Assembly (NCBI GenBank): GCA_024508675.1
Contig: JANINQ010000011.1
Location: forward strand, 62,001-126,000
Length of the DNA stretch: 64,000 bases
Source: Afipia sp.
GTDB lineage: Bacteria; Pseudomonadota; Alphaproteobacteria; Rhizobiales; Xanthobacteraceae
Reading direction: 5' to 3'
This document shows, one piece after another, positions 44,809-53,135 of this stretch. Every line of letters begins with the position of its first letter. Position 1 is the stretch's first letter. The notes below the pieces were generated by a model. The model worked only from the letters and a program-made list of their open reading frames with translations, was not told where the DNA came from and made no database searches. Made by a program: the position numbers and the translations under genes.

Positions 44809-45693
44809 TTATGCTTCGTCACACCGCCTGCAGAACGCAACGATGCGGTCCATCGTCGGCTTGTCTGCCAGCAGCGGCGCGTGGCCCTGATCGGGGACAG
44901 TGACGAGATCGATGTCCGGTCGCCGCGCCATCATGTCCTTTACACCCTGAGCCGACAGCAGATCGGACAGTGCGCCGTGAATCAGCATCAGCGGAACGCC
45001 TGCCATGGCGTCGAACAGTTCCCAGACCTGCGGCAGCGGGCTGGAGGCATCAATCCCGTCCAGCGTGTGCTTGATTTTCAGGTCGTAGGTCCGCTCCAGG
45101 CCGCCGCCTGCCTTTTCCCTGAATGCCCGGCGGGCCCAGACCATCCATTCATCGTCCGTCAGGGACGGAAACACTGTGCCGAATAGTTCCTTCAAGCCTC
45201 GGGCAGCCTCATCCCATGTGCTTCGCGGCGGCGGGTCGGCGATATAGCCCTTGATCTTTATCAGGCCGCCAAGCTCCAGCGATGGTCCGATGTCGTTCAG
45301 GATGACGCCTGCCAGCAGCTTCGGCTGTGCTGCCGCCATTGCCATCGAGATCAGGCCGCCACGCGAAGTGCCGAGCAGGATCGCGCGGGAAATCCCCAGC
45401 GACGCCACGATCGCCAGCACGTCCCCAAGCTCGACCGGCACGGCGTACTTCGCCGGGTCCGGATCATAGTCCGACAGGCCGCGCCCGCGATAATCCACGG
45501 CCACGACTTTGCGCGGCCTGGCGGGATCGCTGGCAATAGCGCGCGCGATGTCGTCGAAATCGTCCGCAGTCCGCGTCAGGCCGGGCAGGCAGAGCACGGG
45601 CAGCGCCGTGCTGTTGTCGGGACCGGTCACCTTGGCATGGAGTTTCAGCCCGTCGGCCGATCGGCAGAAAATATCGCGGAACTGTGCGGACAT
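44809..45693 (-). CDS. alpha/beta hydrolase
   Basis: A 294-residue alpha/beta-hydrolase-fold enzyme. The oxyanion/HG region is LPVLCLPGLTRTADDFDDIA, the nucleophile elbow is AILLGTSRGGLISMAMA (GTSRG), the acid is in LMLIHGALSDLLSAQGVKDM, and the catalytic His is DQGHAPLLADKPTM. ATG 45693 follows AAGGAAAA; a longer frame to 45744 is rejected. The substrate is unknown. Confidence 0.88.
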   Translation of the reverse strand: MSAQFRDIFCRSADGLKLHAKVTGPDNSTALPVLCLPGLTRTADDFDDIARAIASDPARPRKVVAVDYRGRGLSDYDPDPAKYAVPVELGDVLAIVASLGISRAILLGTSRGGLISMAMAAAQPKLLAGVILNDIGPSLELGGLIKIKGYIADPPPRSTWDEAARGLKELFGTVFPSLTDDEWMVWARRAFREKAGGGLERTYDLKIKHTLDGIDASSPLPQVWELFDAMAGVPLMLIHGALSDLLSAQGVKDMMARRPDIDLVTVPDQGHAPLLADKPTMDRIVAFCRRCDEA

Positions 45694-45782
45694 GGATTTT
45701 CCTTGAGAGCAAGGCGTGAGAATGCCGGAACGTCCCTGCGGCACGATCTGGCAATGCGGGGAGGAAAGTTTTCTTGAGATGG

Positions 45783-45805
45783 ATCACCGGGTCAAGCCCG
45801 GTGAT
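45783..45805. repeat. short palindromic extragenic element
   Basis: Arms ATCACCGGG (45783-45791) and CCCGGTGAT (45797-45805) in the gap between two minus-strand genes. This ATCACCGGGTCAAGCCCGG pattern is a widespread extragenic repeat in alphaproteobacteria; it may also act as a weak terminator for the transglycosylase. Confidence 0.5.
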
Positions 45806-45838
45806 GACGGCAGGGAAAATGTGGACAGTGCCCCTGAA

Positions 45839-48028
45839 TCATTCCACGCCGGCACCGCGGCGCAGGTCTGCCTCGATCAGCAGCTTGCTGCCGCCGCCGA
45901 AGCGCGAGCGATAGACCTGCAGGTTCTCCATGATGCGCTGAACGTAATTGCGTGTCTCGGAGAAGGGGATCTGCTCGACCCAGTCGACTGCGTCCACCTT
46001 CGGATCGCGCGGATCGCCGTAGCGCTCGATCCATTTGCGGACGCTGCCGCGCCCGGCATTGTAGCCGGCGAAGGTCATGATGTAGGAGCCGCGATAGTCC
46101 TCGATCAGCCCGCCAAGTTCGGCCGCGCCGAATGCGGCGTTGTAGGCCGGATCGGATTTCAGCCGGGCGAGGTCAAAGGTCGCGCCGTGGCGCTTGGCGA
46201 CGTATTTGCCGGCAGCAGGTGTTACCTGCATCAGGCCGTACGCCTGCGCCGGCGAGACAACGGACGGGTTAAACGCGCTTTCCTGCCGGGCAATGGCAAA
46301 AACGATGGCCTTTTCGACTTCGGGGCCGAAGTCCTTGTAAGGCGGAATGCCGATCACCGGATAAGCATAATAATCGAACGGCATGCCCCGATTTAGCCCG
46401 GCCTTGCCGACGATCAGCATGCCGCGCGCATCGTTGTGGCGCAGGGTCAGCTCGCAAAGCGCAAGCAGGCCGTCCATATCGGCGCGCTCGCCCATATCGG
46501 CGAGGATCGGGATCGCGATCTCCCGCTCGTCGAGCGCGTAAAGCAGATCAACGGCGCGCACGACTTCCAGCCGGTCGCCGCCACGGGAGCGGCCGGGGAC
46601 GCCATTCAGGGCGATTTGCGGCAGGCCGAGTTTCGCACGGGCGAGTTGACCGTAGTAGCTGGTCGATTGCGCGGCGGCTGATTCATAGGCCGCACGGGCT
46701 TCATGCGAGCGCCCGGCAGCCTCGGCTGCGCGGCCCTGCCAATAACCCGCGCGGGCGAGTGCAGTGGGATTGACGCTGCCGACGCCGATCCGGGCGAAGT
46801 GCTGGGCCGCGAGGTTTGGATCATTGAGAAAACGCAGCGCGATCCAGCCCGCCGTGAATTCCTGCTCGGTTTTGTAGATGTCGCGTGCGGGCAGGGAGGC
46901 GTCGCGTGCGACCGCATAGGCGAGGCGAGGTTCATTGGTGTCGAGCAGCTTGCGGGCCAGCAGCCTGCGTTCGATCCACCACTCGTCCGCATTGACCAGC
47001 CGCGCCGGATCGCGCGGAGCGGCCTGCATGGCGCGTGCGGCCTCAACGAACTTGTCCTCGCGTCGCAGCCATTGCGCCTTGCTGAACAGATAGAGCGGAT
47101 CGTTGTGCAGATCATGGGGGACTGCGTCGAGCAGGGCCTTCGCGTTCGACGCTTTCCTGTTCAGCGCCGTGCGTGCCTTGGCCAGCGCGACATGACCGCT
47201 GCCGAGCCGCTTGGCCGAGCGCAGGCCCGCTTCCGCGTTGTCGCCGCTATACAGCAGCATGTCCATGCGGACCTTGATGTCCCCCGGCGTCAGCAACGTA
47301 CCGAACCGTTCGAACGCCGTGTCCTCTGTGTCGGAGGAAAACGGATCGCCACGCCATGCTTCGCGCACCAGCCGTTCGGCAGTTGCCCTTTCGCCGCGCG
47401 AGAGGAGAACGCGAGCCAGCATGAAGCGGCCCTTGGCGGAGATCGGCTGTTCGCCATTGAAGAACGCGAGGACCGCGGAATCGTCGCGCTTGTCGTCCCA
47501 CAACGCAGCTTCGCCGCGTCGCCGGAGGAATGTCACGCTGGGCCAGGCCGGATTCTCGGAGATGAAGGCCTTGTAGCGGTCGGAAGTTGCGCCGTTGTCG
47601 TCGCTGCGCAGGATCATCCATTCGGTCAGCTTGCGCGCGACCGGATCGGAGAGCGAGGCCTGAAGCTGGGTAGCGTCCGCCGATTTCCTTTTGCGCACGA
47701 ACTCGATGATCTGCTCGAGCGTCTCCATGTCGGCCTTCGACGTGGATGATGTGCTGGACAGTGCCAGTGCCACCGAGGGCTTTCGGGGCGCGGCGGTGCG
47801 TGCGGCAGGAGCCGGTGTCGCCGGACTTGTCTTGGCTGACGCGCGTGGCTGCTGATCCGGCTTTGTTGGCGCGGTCTGCGGCGTCACGGCCCGGGGCACC
47901 GGCCGCGGCTTCGGCATGGGAACTGCGGACGCCGTATAAGAGACCAGCGCAAGAATGCCAGCACCGAGGACAATGGCTGTCGTGCGCGCCCAGCGGGTTC
48001 GTCCCGAACATGAAGGAGCAAATCGCAT
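45839..48028 (-). CDS. lytic murein transglycosylase (Slt70-like)
   Basis: A 729-residue exported enzyme that cleaves the glycan strand with 1,6-anhydro formation. Start ATG 48028 gives MRFAPSCSG, an N-terminal hydrophobic segment (TTAIVLGAGILALVSYTASA), then a proline/alanine linker. A long helical superhelix (U-domain) precedes the C-terminal catalytic domain with IARQESAFNPSVVSPAQAYG (catalytic Glu), LMQVTPAAGKYVAKR and FAGYNAGRGSVRKWIERYGD. The longer frame to 48094 would read through an intergenic inverted repeat, so I reject it. Confidence 0.9.
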   Translation of the reverse strand: MRFAPSCSGRTRWARTTAIVLGAGILALVSYTASAVPMPKPRPVPRAVTPQTAPTKPDQQPRASAKTSPATPAPAARTAAPRKPSVALALSSTSSTSKADMETLEQIIEFVRKRKSADATQLQASLSDPVARKLTEWMILRSDDNGATSDRYKAFISENPAWPSVTFLRRRGEAALWDDKRDDSAVLAFFNGEQPISAKGRFMLARVLLSRGERATAERLVREAWRGDPFSSDTEDTAFERFGTLLTPGDIKVRMDMLLYSGDNAEAGLRSAKRLGSGHVALAKARTALNRKASNAKALLDAVPHDLHNDPLYLFSKAQWLRREDKFVEAARAMQAAPRDPARLVNADEWWIERRLLARKLLDTNEPRLAYAVARDASLPARDIYKTEQEFTAGWIALRFLNDPNLAAQHFARIGVGSVNPTALARAGYWQGRAAEAAGRSHEARAAYESAAAQSTSYYGQLARAKLGLPQIALNGVPGRSRGGDRLEVVRAVDLLYALDEREIAIPILADMGERADMDGLLALCELTLRHNDARGMLIVGKAGLNRGMPFDYYAYPVIGIPPYKDFGPEVEKAIVFAIARQESAFNPSVVSPAQAYGLMQVTPAAGKYVAKRHGATFDLARLKSDPAYNAAFGAAELGGLIEDYRGSYIMTFAGYNAGRGSVRKWIERYGDPRDPKVDAVDWVEQIPFSETRNYVQRIMENLQVYRSRFGGGSKLLIEADLRRGAGVE

Positions 48029-48067
48029 CACGGGCGGCCTCTGCGGCGAATCATCCAAGACCTTCGC

Positions 48068-48143
48068 CTGATGGTCCGATTTTAACATTCGCATCCCGTT
48101 GCGGCAGCCGATATTGCGAATGTTAGAATCAAAGGACCATCAG
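48068..48143. repeat. imperfect inverted repeat 1
   Basis: Left arm 48068-48093 and right arm 48115-48143 pair as CTGATGGTCC...TAACATTCGCA with a 3-nt bulge and one mismatch. The arms contain GATTTTAACATTCGC and its complement. Confidence 0.65.
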
Positions 48144-48156
48144 CAATTTTAGGCTG

Positions 48157-48233
48157 CGAGTGGAGCTTTGGATTTGACATTCGCGATTGGGTCCTTGGCG
48201 GGCAGTCCGCGAATGTCAAATCCGCTCCACTCG
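48157..48233. repeat. inverted repeat 2, same core
   Basis: Left arm 48157-48185 and right arm 48208-48233 share GGATTTGACATTCGCG perfectly and CGAGTGGAGC, with a TTT insertion in the left arm. The core is nearly the same as in inverted repeat 1. Confidence 0.65.
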
Positions 48234-48438
48234 GTTTAGTGCATTGAATATGTGGACAAAACATCAAATGTGTTAGAACCGGCACAATGCCGCAACACCA
48301 CGGCAAAATCGCGGCTGGCTCGGGGTCGTTTCGGCCCGGGGAACGGTATGCACGTGCCCCGGGACTTTCATCGCGCTTCGGGACCCGGTATCAATCAATC
48401 ATAAATCGCAGTGTTTGCGACGCGTTCGGAGAATGACA

Positions 48439-49329
48439 ATGGCAGCCAAGACGAAGTTCAGGGGGTCTCTTACCGCCTTGGTGACGCCATTCAAAAACGG
48501 TGCGCTCGATGAGGGCGGCCTGCGTGAGCTCGTGAACTGGCAGATCGAGCAGGGATCGCATGGGCTGGTTCCCGTCGGAACCACCGGTGAAAGCCCGACA
48601 CTCAGCCATGACGAGCACAACAAGGTCACCGAATGGTGCGTGGCCGAGGCGAAGGGCCGCGTTCCTGTGATCGCGGGGGCGGGCTCGAACTCGACGCGCG
48701 AAGCGGTTGCCCTGGCGCAGCATGCCGAAAAGGCCGGTGCCGACGCCGTGCTTGTGGTGACGCCGTACTACAACAAGCCGACGCAGGAAGGGATGTATCA
48801 TCACTTCAAGGCGGTGAACGATGCGATCGGCATTCCGATCATCATCTACAACATTCCGCCGCGCTCGGTCGTCGATCTGTCGGTCGAAACCATGACCCGG
48901 CTGTTCGAACTGAAGAATATCGCCGGCGTGAAGGATGCGACCGCCAACCTCGCGCGCGTGTCGCAGCAGCGTCACGCCATGGGGCCGGATTTCATCCAGC
49001 TCTCGGGCGAGGACATGACCGCGCTTGCCTACATGGCGGCAGGCGGACACGGCTGCATTTCGGTGGTCGCGAACGTCGCGCCGAAGCACTGCGCGAATCT
49101 GATGTCCGCTGTGTTCAAGGGCGACTATGCCGGTGCGCTGAAAATCCAGGACCGTCTCGTGCCGTTGCATGACGCCGTCTTCAAGGAGCCGGGCGTCGCA
49201 GGAGCCAAGCACGGTCTCAAGTTGCTCGGCCGCGTGCAGGAGGAAGTGCGCTTGCCGCTGGTGCCGGTAACGCCGCCGACCGGCAAGGTCATCCATGATG
49301 CGATGGTGTTTGCCGGGTTGCTTAACTGA
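48439..49329 (+). CDS. dapA: 4-hydroxy-tetrahydrodipicolinate synthase
   Basis: A 296-residue TIM-barrel class I aldolase condensing pyruvate and aspartate semialdehyde, the entry to lysine/diaminopimelate synthesis. The Schiff-base lysine is in [11 protein letters not shown], the tyrosine in [17 protein letters not shown], and the signature [19 protein letters not shown] is intact. ATG 48439 follows GGAG at 48428; ATG 48433 is 6 nt upstream but too close to that site. Confidence 0.96.
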   Translation: MAAKTKFRGSLTALVTPFKNGALDEGGLRELVNWQIEQGSHGLVPVGTTGESPTLSHDEHNKVTEWCVAEAKGRVPVIAGAGSNSTREAVALAQHAEKAGADAVLVVTPYYNKPTQEGMYHHFKAVNDAIGIPIIIYNIPPRSVVDLSVETMTRLFELKNIAGVKDATANLARVSQQRHAMGPDFIQLSGEDMTALAYMAAGGHGCISVVANVAPKHCANLMSAVFKGDYAGALKIQDRLVPLHDAVFKEPGVAGAKHGLKLLGRVQEEVRLPLVPVTPPTGKVIHDAMVFAGLLN

Positions 49330-49355
49330 TCACACTGCAGGAAAGGGAATTGCCG

Positions 49356-49772
49356 ATGCTTGAGGAGTTCAAGAAATTTGCCCTGAAAGGCAACGTCGTC
49401 GATCTGGCGGTCGGTGTCATCATCGGCGCGGCGTTTGGGGCCATCGTCAATTCCATGGTTGCCGATATCATCATGCCGATCATCGGTGCGATCACCGGCG
49501 GCCTTGATTTTTCGAACTACTTCACCGGTCTGTCCAAGTCGGTGACTGCGACCAATCTGGCTGACGCGAAGAAGCAGGGCGCGGTGTTGGCATGGGGCAG
49601 TTTCCTCACACTGACGCTAAACTTCATTATCATCGCGTTTGTGCTGTTCCTGGTGATCCGTCTCATGAATCGCCTGAAAGCCAAGGAGGAGGCCGCGCCT
49701 GCGGCACCGGAAAAGCCCACCAAGGATCAGGAATTGCTGACCGAAATCCGCGATCTTCTGAAGGCGAAATAA
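49356..49772 (+). CDS. mscL: large-conductance mechanosensitive channel
   Basis: A 138-residue inner-membrane channel that opens under osmotic downshock. [20 protein letters not shown] then [20 protein letters not shown] is TM1 with the pore; TM2 is [20 protein letters not shown]. The C-terminal helix ([20 protein letters not shown]) matches the family. ATG 49356 is preferred to an in-frame TTG at 49350. Confidence 0.96.
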   Translation: MLEEFKKFALKGNVVDLAVGVIIGAAFGAIVNSMVADIIMPIIGAITGGLDFSNYFTGLSKSVTATNLADAKKQGAVLAWGSFLTLTLNFIIIAFVLFLVIRLMNRLKAKEEAAPAAPEKPTKDQELLTEIRDLLKAK

Positions 49773-49889
49773 ATCACTATCTGACAACGGAAGACGTTCT
49801 GACGGCGCTTGAAATTTGCCGCCGTCAGGACCGCATGGACGGATTGCGTCTTCACGCCAGCAGGGCGTGTATGCGCATCGGGATATCTG

Positions 49890-50363
49890 ATGGCCGAAAA
49901 GAAAGAACCCACGATCAAGGTCATCGCCGAGAACCGCAAGGCGCGGTTCAACTATGCCATCGAGGATACTGTCGAGGCGGGCATCGTGCTGACCGGCACC
50001 GAGGTCAAATCCACCCGCAACGGCAAGACCACGATTGCCGAGTCCTATGCTGACTCCAGAGGCGGCGAGATATGGCTGGTGAACGCCAATATCCCCGAAT
50101 ATCTGCAGGCCAATCGCTTCAACCATGAGCCGAAGCGCGATCGCAAGCTGTTGCTGCACAAGAAGCAGATCAACAGGCTGATCGGTGCGATCGAGCGCGA
50201 GGGCATGACGTTGATCCCGCTCAAGATGTATTTCAACGAGCATGGCAAGGTGAAGCTTCAATTGGCTCTGGCCAAGGGCAAGAAGCTGCACGACAAGCGT
50301 GACACCGAGAAGAAGCGGGATTGGGCCCGAGAGAAGGGACGCCTCCTGAGAGCGAGGGGATAG
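49890..50363 (+). CDS. smpB: SsrA-binding protein SmpB
   Basis: A 157-residue OB-fold protein that binds tmRNA in ribosome rescue. Visible: [80 protein letters not shown], and the basic tail [20 protein letters not shown] 49890 is chosen; the frame upstream to 49809 is not protein-like. rnr, its partner in the pathway, is in the same window but far away. Confidence 0.96.
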   Translation: MAEKKEPTIKVIAENRKARFNYAIEDTVEAGIVLTGTEVKSTRNGKTTIAESYADSRGGEIWLVNANIPEYLQANRFNHEPKRDRKLLLHKKQINRLIGAIEREGMTLIPLKMYFNEHGKVKLQLALAKGKKLHDKRDTEKKRDWAREKGRLLRARG

Positions 50364-50365
50364 CG

Positions 50366-50941
50366 ATGAACCAGCCGAACCTGATGGATGTGGACTGGAG
50401 CAAGATCCCGGCGCCGGTCGATGACGGCGCAACGAAACATCTTGTCGGCACGAAACTTCCGCCGGTCGCGCTGCCGGCGACCGACGGGTCATCCGTGACT
50501 CTGGCGTCCTTGCCGGGCCGGGTGGTGCTGTTCGCCTATCCGCGCACCGGAGAACCGGGGAAGATCGGCCTGGTTGACGACTGGGACATGATCCCCGGCG
50601 CACGCGGATGCACGCCGCAGACCTGTGCGTTCCGTGATCTGTTCAAGGATCTGAAGGACGCCGGCGCACAGCACGTATTTGGACTGTCCACACAGGATAC
50701 GGCCTATCAGCGCGCGATGGTGGAGCGGTTGCATGTACCGTTTCAGGTTCTGTCCGACAGCGATCTTGCTTTGACGCGAGCCCTGAAACTGCCGTCAATG
50801 GATGTCGCTGGATTGACGCTGATCAAGCGTCTCGCGCTGATTATCGACGACGGGATCGTCACCCATGTGTTCTATCCGGTGTTTCCGCCGGACCGGAATG
50901 CAGGCGATGTGCTGGCCTGGCTGCAGGCAAATCCGCGCTAA
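50366..50941 (+). CDS. peroxiredoxin-like (BCP/redoxin) protein
   Basis: A 191-residue thioredoxin-fold protein starting 2 nt after the smpB stop. VGTKLPPVALPATDGSSVTL and LPGRVVLFAYPRTGEPG lead to the Cys motif GARGCTPQTCAFRDLFKDLK. CTPxxCxF is the BCP-type peroxidatic (first) and resolving (second) arrangement; the rest (HVFGLSTQDTAYQRAMVERL) also fits. A thiol peroxidase reducing hydroperoxides is expected. Its stop overlaps the stop of the convergent glycosylase gene. Confidence 0.85.
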   Translation: MNQPNLMDVDWSKIPAPVDDGATKHLVGTKLPPVALPATDGSSVTLASLPGRVVLFAYPRTGEPGKIGLVDDWDMIPGARGCTPQTCAFRDLFKDLKDAGAQHVFGLSTQDTAYQRAMVERLHVPFQVLSDSDLALTRALKLPSMDVAGLTLIKRLALIIDDGIVTHVFYPVFPPDRNAGDVLAWLQANPR

Positions 50942-51642
50942 CCGAGATAACTCCGCACGCTGGCGAATACCGCACGAAACATCTGCGGCGTCAGAACGCC
51001 GGTGTTCGTGTTGTAGCGGGAGCAATGGTAGCTATCGAACAGCCGGACCGATCCGGCTTGGTGCTGTGCGCCATGCTTGAAGGGCGCATCTGCCGCACGC
51101 AGGCGGAGCATTTTCAGCGTTGTGTCGTGCGACACGCGGCCGAGCATGACGATGGCGCGCAGGCGCGGCATTTCCTCAACCGTCGTCTTCATGAAAGTGC
51201 GGCAAGTGTTGATCTCCGCGGGCAGCGGCTTGTTCTGCGGAGGGACACAGCGCACCGCATTGCTGATCCGGCAATCGACCAGCGTCAGCCCGTCATCCGG
51301 GCGGGCTTCGAACACGCCTTTGGCGAAACCGAGTTCGATCAGCGTGCCGTACAGAAGATCTCCGGCGAAGTCGCCGGTGAAGGGCCGCCCGGTGCGATTG
51401 GCGCCCTGAAGCCCCGGCGCGAGGCCGATGATCAGAAGCTGCGCGTCGACAGGTCCGAAGGAGGGAACAGGCGCGTTGAACCAATGCGGATGCTGCGCAC
51501 GATTGGTGTCGCGAAAGTCTTTCAGGCGGGGACAGAGCGGGCAATCCCGGCCGGGTTCGTTCGATTGCGTTGAAACAGAAAAGGAAGGGCCGGCGCTGTT
51601 GCGCCGGCTCTCTTTGGTTTTATCAATCGTCGAATTCGTCAT
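50938..51642 (-). CDS. uracil-DNA glycosylase family protein, probably type 5 (UdgB)
   Basis: A 234-residue iron-sulfur glycosylase. Motif A is LLIIGLAPGLQGANRTGRPF, with cysteines in DCPLCPRL and NAVRCVPPQNKP and a further Cys in EINTCRTF forming the cluster; motif B is DSYHCSRYNTNTG. The GLAPG rather than GEAPG motif and the missing catalytic acid fit type 5 enzymes, which remove uracil and deaminated purines. ATG 51642 is chosen, overlapping the NYN gene by 20 nt. Confidence 0.85.
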   Translation of the reverse strand: MTNSTIDKTKESRRNSAGPSFSVSTQSNEPGRDCPLCPRLKDFRDTNRAQHPHWFNAPVPSFGPVDAQLLIIGLAPGLQGANRTGRPFTGDFAGDLLYGTLIELGFAKGVFEARPDDGLTLVDCRISNAVRCVPPQNKPLPAEINTCRTFMKTTVEEMPRLRAIVMLGRVSHDTTLKMLRLRAADAPFKHGAQHQAGSVRLFDSYHCSRYNTNTGVLTPQMFRAVFASVRSYLG

Positions 51643-52264
51643 CGCCCCTTGGCGCCATTGAGCTGGTCGTCGCCCGCTGCAGGAACTGCGGCGTGTGCTG
51701 ACGAGGTTCGCGCGGTTCGCGAGGAGCAGGGCGCTCGCTCGGATCGCGGCCAAGCTTGGATTGTAGCTGGATCAGATCCGTAAAGACATCCGCCTGGCGG
51801 CGCAATTCGTCGGCGATCATCGGGGGCTGGCTCGCGATGGTGGAAATCACCGTCACGCGGACGCCGCGTCGCTGGACGGCTTCGACCAGCGAACGGAAAT
51901 CGCCGTCGCCGGAGAACAGGACCATCTGGTCGATATGTTCGGCCAGTTCCATGGCATCGACGGCAAGCTCGATGTCCATGTTGCCCTTCACCTTGCGGCG
52001 GCCGGATGCATCGATGAATTCCTTCGTCGCTTTGGTCACGACGGTATAGCCGTTGTAGTCGAGCCAATCGATCAGCGGCCGAATCGAGGAATATTCCTGA
52101 TCCTCGATGATGGCGGTGTAGTAGAAGGCGCGAACCAGAGTGCCACGGCTCTGAAATTCAAGAAGCAGTCTTTTGTAGTCGATATCAAAGCCAAGCGTCT
52201 TCGCTGTTGCGTAGAGGTTCGCCCCGTCAATAAACAGCGCGATCTTGTTCGTGGCAGAAGGCAT
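51623..52264 (-). CDS. NYN domain (LabA/DUF88-like) protein
   Basis: A 213-residue protein with a PIN/NYN nuclease-like domain in residues 1-165: IALFIDGANLYATAKTLGF (first Asp), RKVKGNMDIELAVDAMELAE (Asp) and MVLFSGDGDFRSLVEAVQRR (Asp pair). These acidic residues suggest metal-dependent RNase activity. The C-terminal 45 residues are charged and disordered (ERPAPREPREPRQHTPQ). ATG 52264 is natural. It overlaps the glycosylase gene and is divergent from rpoZ. Confidence 0.85.
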   Translation of the reverse strand: MPSATNKIALFIDGANLYATAKTLGFDIDYKRLLLEFQSRGTLVRAFYYTAIIEDQEYSSIRPLIDWLDYNGYTVVTKATKEFIDASGRRKVKGNMDIELAVDAMELAEHIDQMVLFSGDGDFRSLVEAVQRRGVRVTVISTIASQPPMIADELRRQADVFTDLIQLQSKLGRDPSERPAPREPREPRQHTPQFLQRATTSSMAPRGDDEFDD

Positions 52265-52608
52265 CAGTTTTTTCTCGCATCGTTGTTATCAATATATTCT
52301 TGGCGCGTATCCATCACCGCGCATTCCCAGTCAGTTCAGTTGTTATTCATCAGAAGGTTTAGAGAAGATAAAGGATCGGAAATATCGGCTGCGGCGCTGG
52401 CGCCTGCGCAGCGGAACATTTCTGATGATGCAATGAAGCGATTTCTTGTCCATGGAGCCGTTTCGCACTGTGCCGGGGCCCCGAAGGCGATCGCCTGAAA
52501 CAGGCCTTTTACCCGGCTTTTCGAAATTGGCGCTTGCGGAATGTCCCGGGTCGCTATACCTACCGCGCATAGCGACATTTTCCAGACCCAGACCCGGAGC
52601 GACAGCCG
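52265..52608. other. 344-nt divergent gap before rpoZ
   Basis: No supported gene; short frames on both strands are shadows. It should hold promoters for the NYN gene and rpoZ. I see no clear operator. Confidence 0.5.
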
Positions 52609-53001
52609 ATGGCGCGCGTCACTGTTGAAGATTGTATCGATAAGGTCGACAACCGGTTCGACCTTGTGCTGCTGGCCGCGCACCGTGCGCGGATGATTTC
52701 TTCGGGGTCGCCGCTGACCGTTGACCGCGATAATGACAAGAATCCGGTCGTTTCGCTACGCGAAATTGCCGATACCACGATTTCTCCGGAAGATTTGCGC
52801 GAGGAACTCGTTCATTCGCTGCAGAAATTCGTCGAAGTTGACGAGCCGGAACCCGATACGGTGCCGCTGATCGGCTCTGCGGGCGCGTCTGTGGACGCAG
52901 ACGACACCGAAGTGGCCGTCGAGCGCATGACCGAGGAAGAGCTTTTGAAGGGCTTGGAAGGCCTCGCTCCGCCCGAGGAGCAGCCCGAGGAAGACGAGTA
53001 A
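52609..53001 (+). CDS. rpoZ: RNA polymerase omega subunit
   Basis: A 130-residue subunit that folds around the beta' C-terminus and is part of the ppGpp site. [20 protein letters not shown] and [20 protein letters not shown] are diagnostic. The acidic C-terminal extension (EEQPEEDE) is typical of alphaproteobacteria. It precedes the rel gene, its functional partner in the stringent response. Confidence 0.96.
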   Translation: MARVTVEDCIDKVDNRFDLVLLAAHRARMISSGSPLTVDRDNDKNPVVSLREIADTTISPEDLREELVHSLQKFVEVDEPEPDTVPLIGSAGASVDADDTEVAVERMTEEELLKGLEGLAPPEEQPEEDE

Positions 53002-53045
53002 GTCCGTTTCGGACCGATTTTCCGGCCTCCTGCGCCGGTTTTTGC

Positions 53046-53076
53046 CAAAGGCCCGGGCGGATCGTCCGGGCCTTTG
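53046..53076 (+). terminator. hairpin after rpoZ, probable terminator
   Basis: Stem CAAAGGCCCGG / CCGGGCCTTTG with a 9-nt loop, 45 nt after the rpoZ stop, with only a short T-run (CATTTATTG). A weak or attenuating terminator before rel is likely. Confidence 0.65.
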
Positions 53077-53135
53077 CATTTATTGACATTTTTAGTGTCT
53101 TCCTTGCGATAATCGGGCAACGGACGATACTGTGA

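Larger units (their letters stand above)
48029..48438. other. 410-nt divergent gap with four copies of a repeat core
   Basis: Between the transglycosylase and dapA. It holds two adjacent inverted repeats (see 48068-48143 and 48157-48233) that both use the core GATTTNACATTCGC, and the promoter of dapA. No coding frame of note. Confidence 0.55.

Noticed and set aside
48068-48233. Paired repeats as a CRISPR array
   Set aside because: Only four alternating-orientation copies with no uniform spacers and no cas genes.
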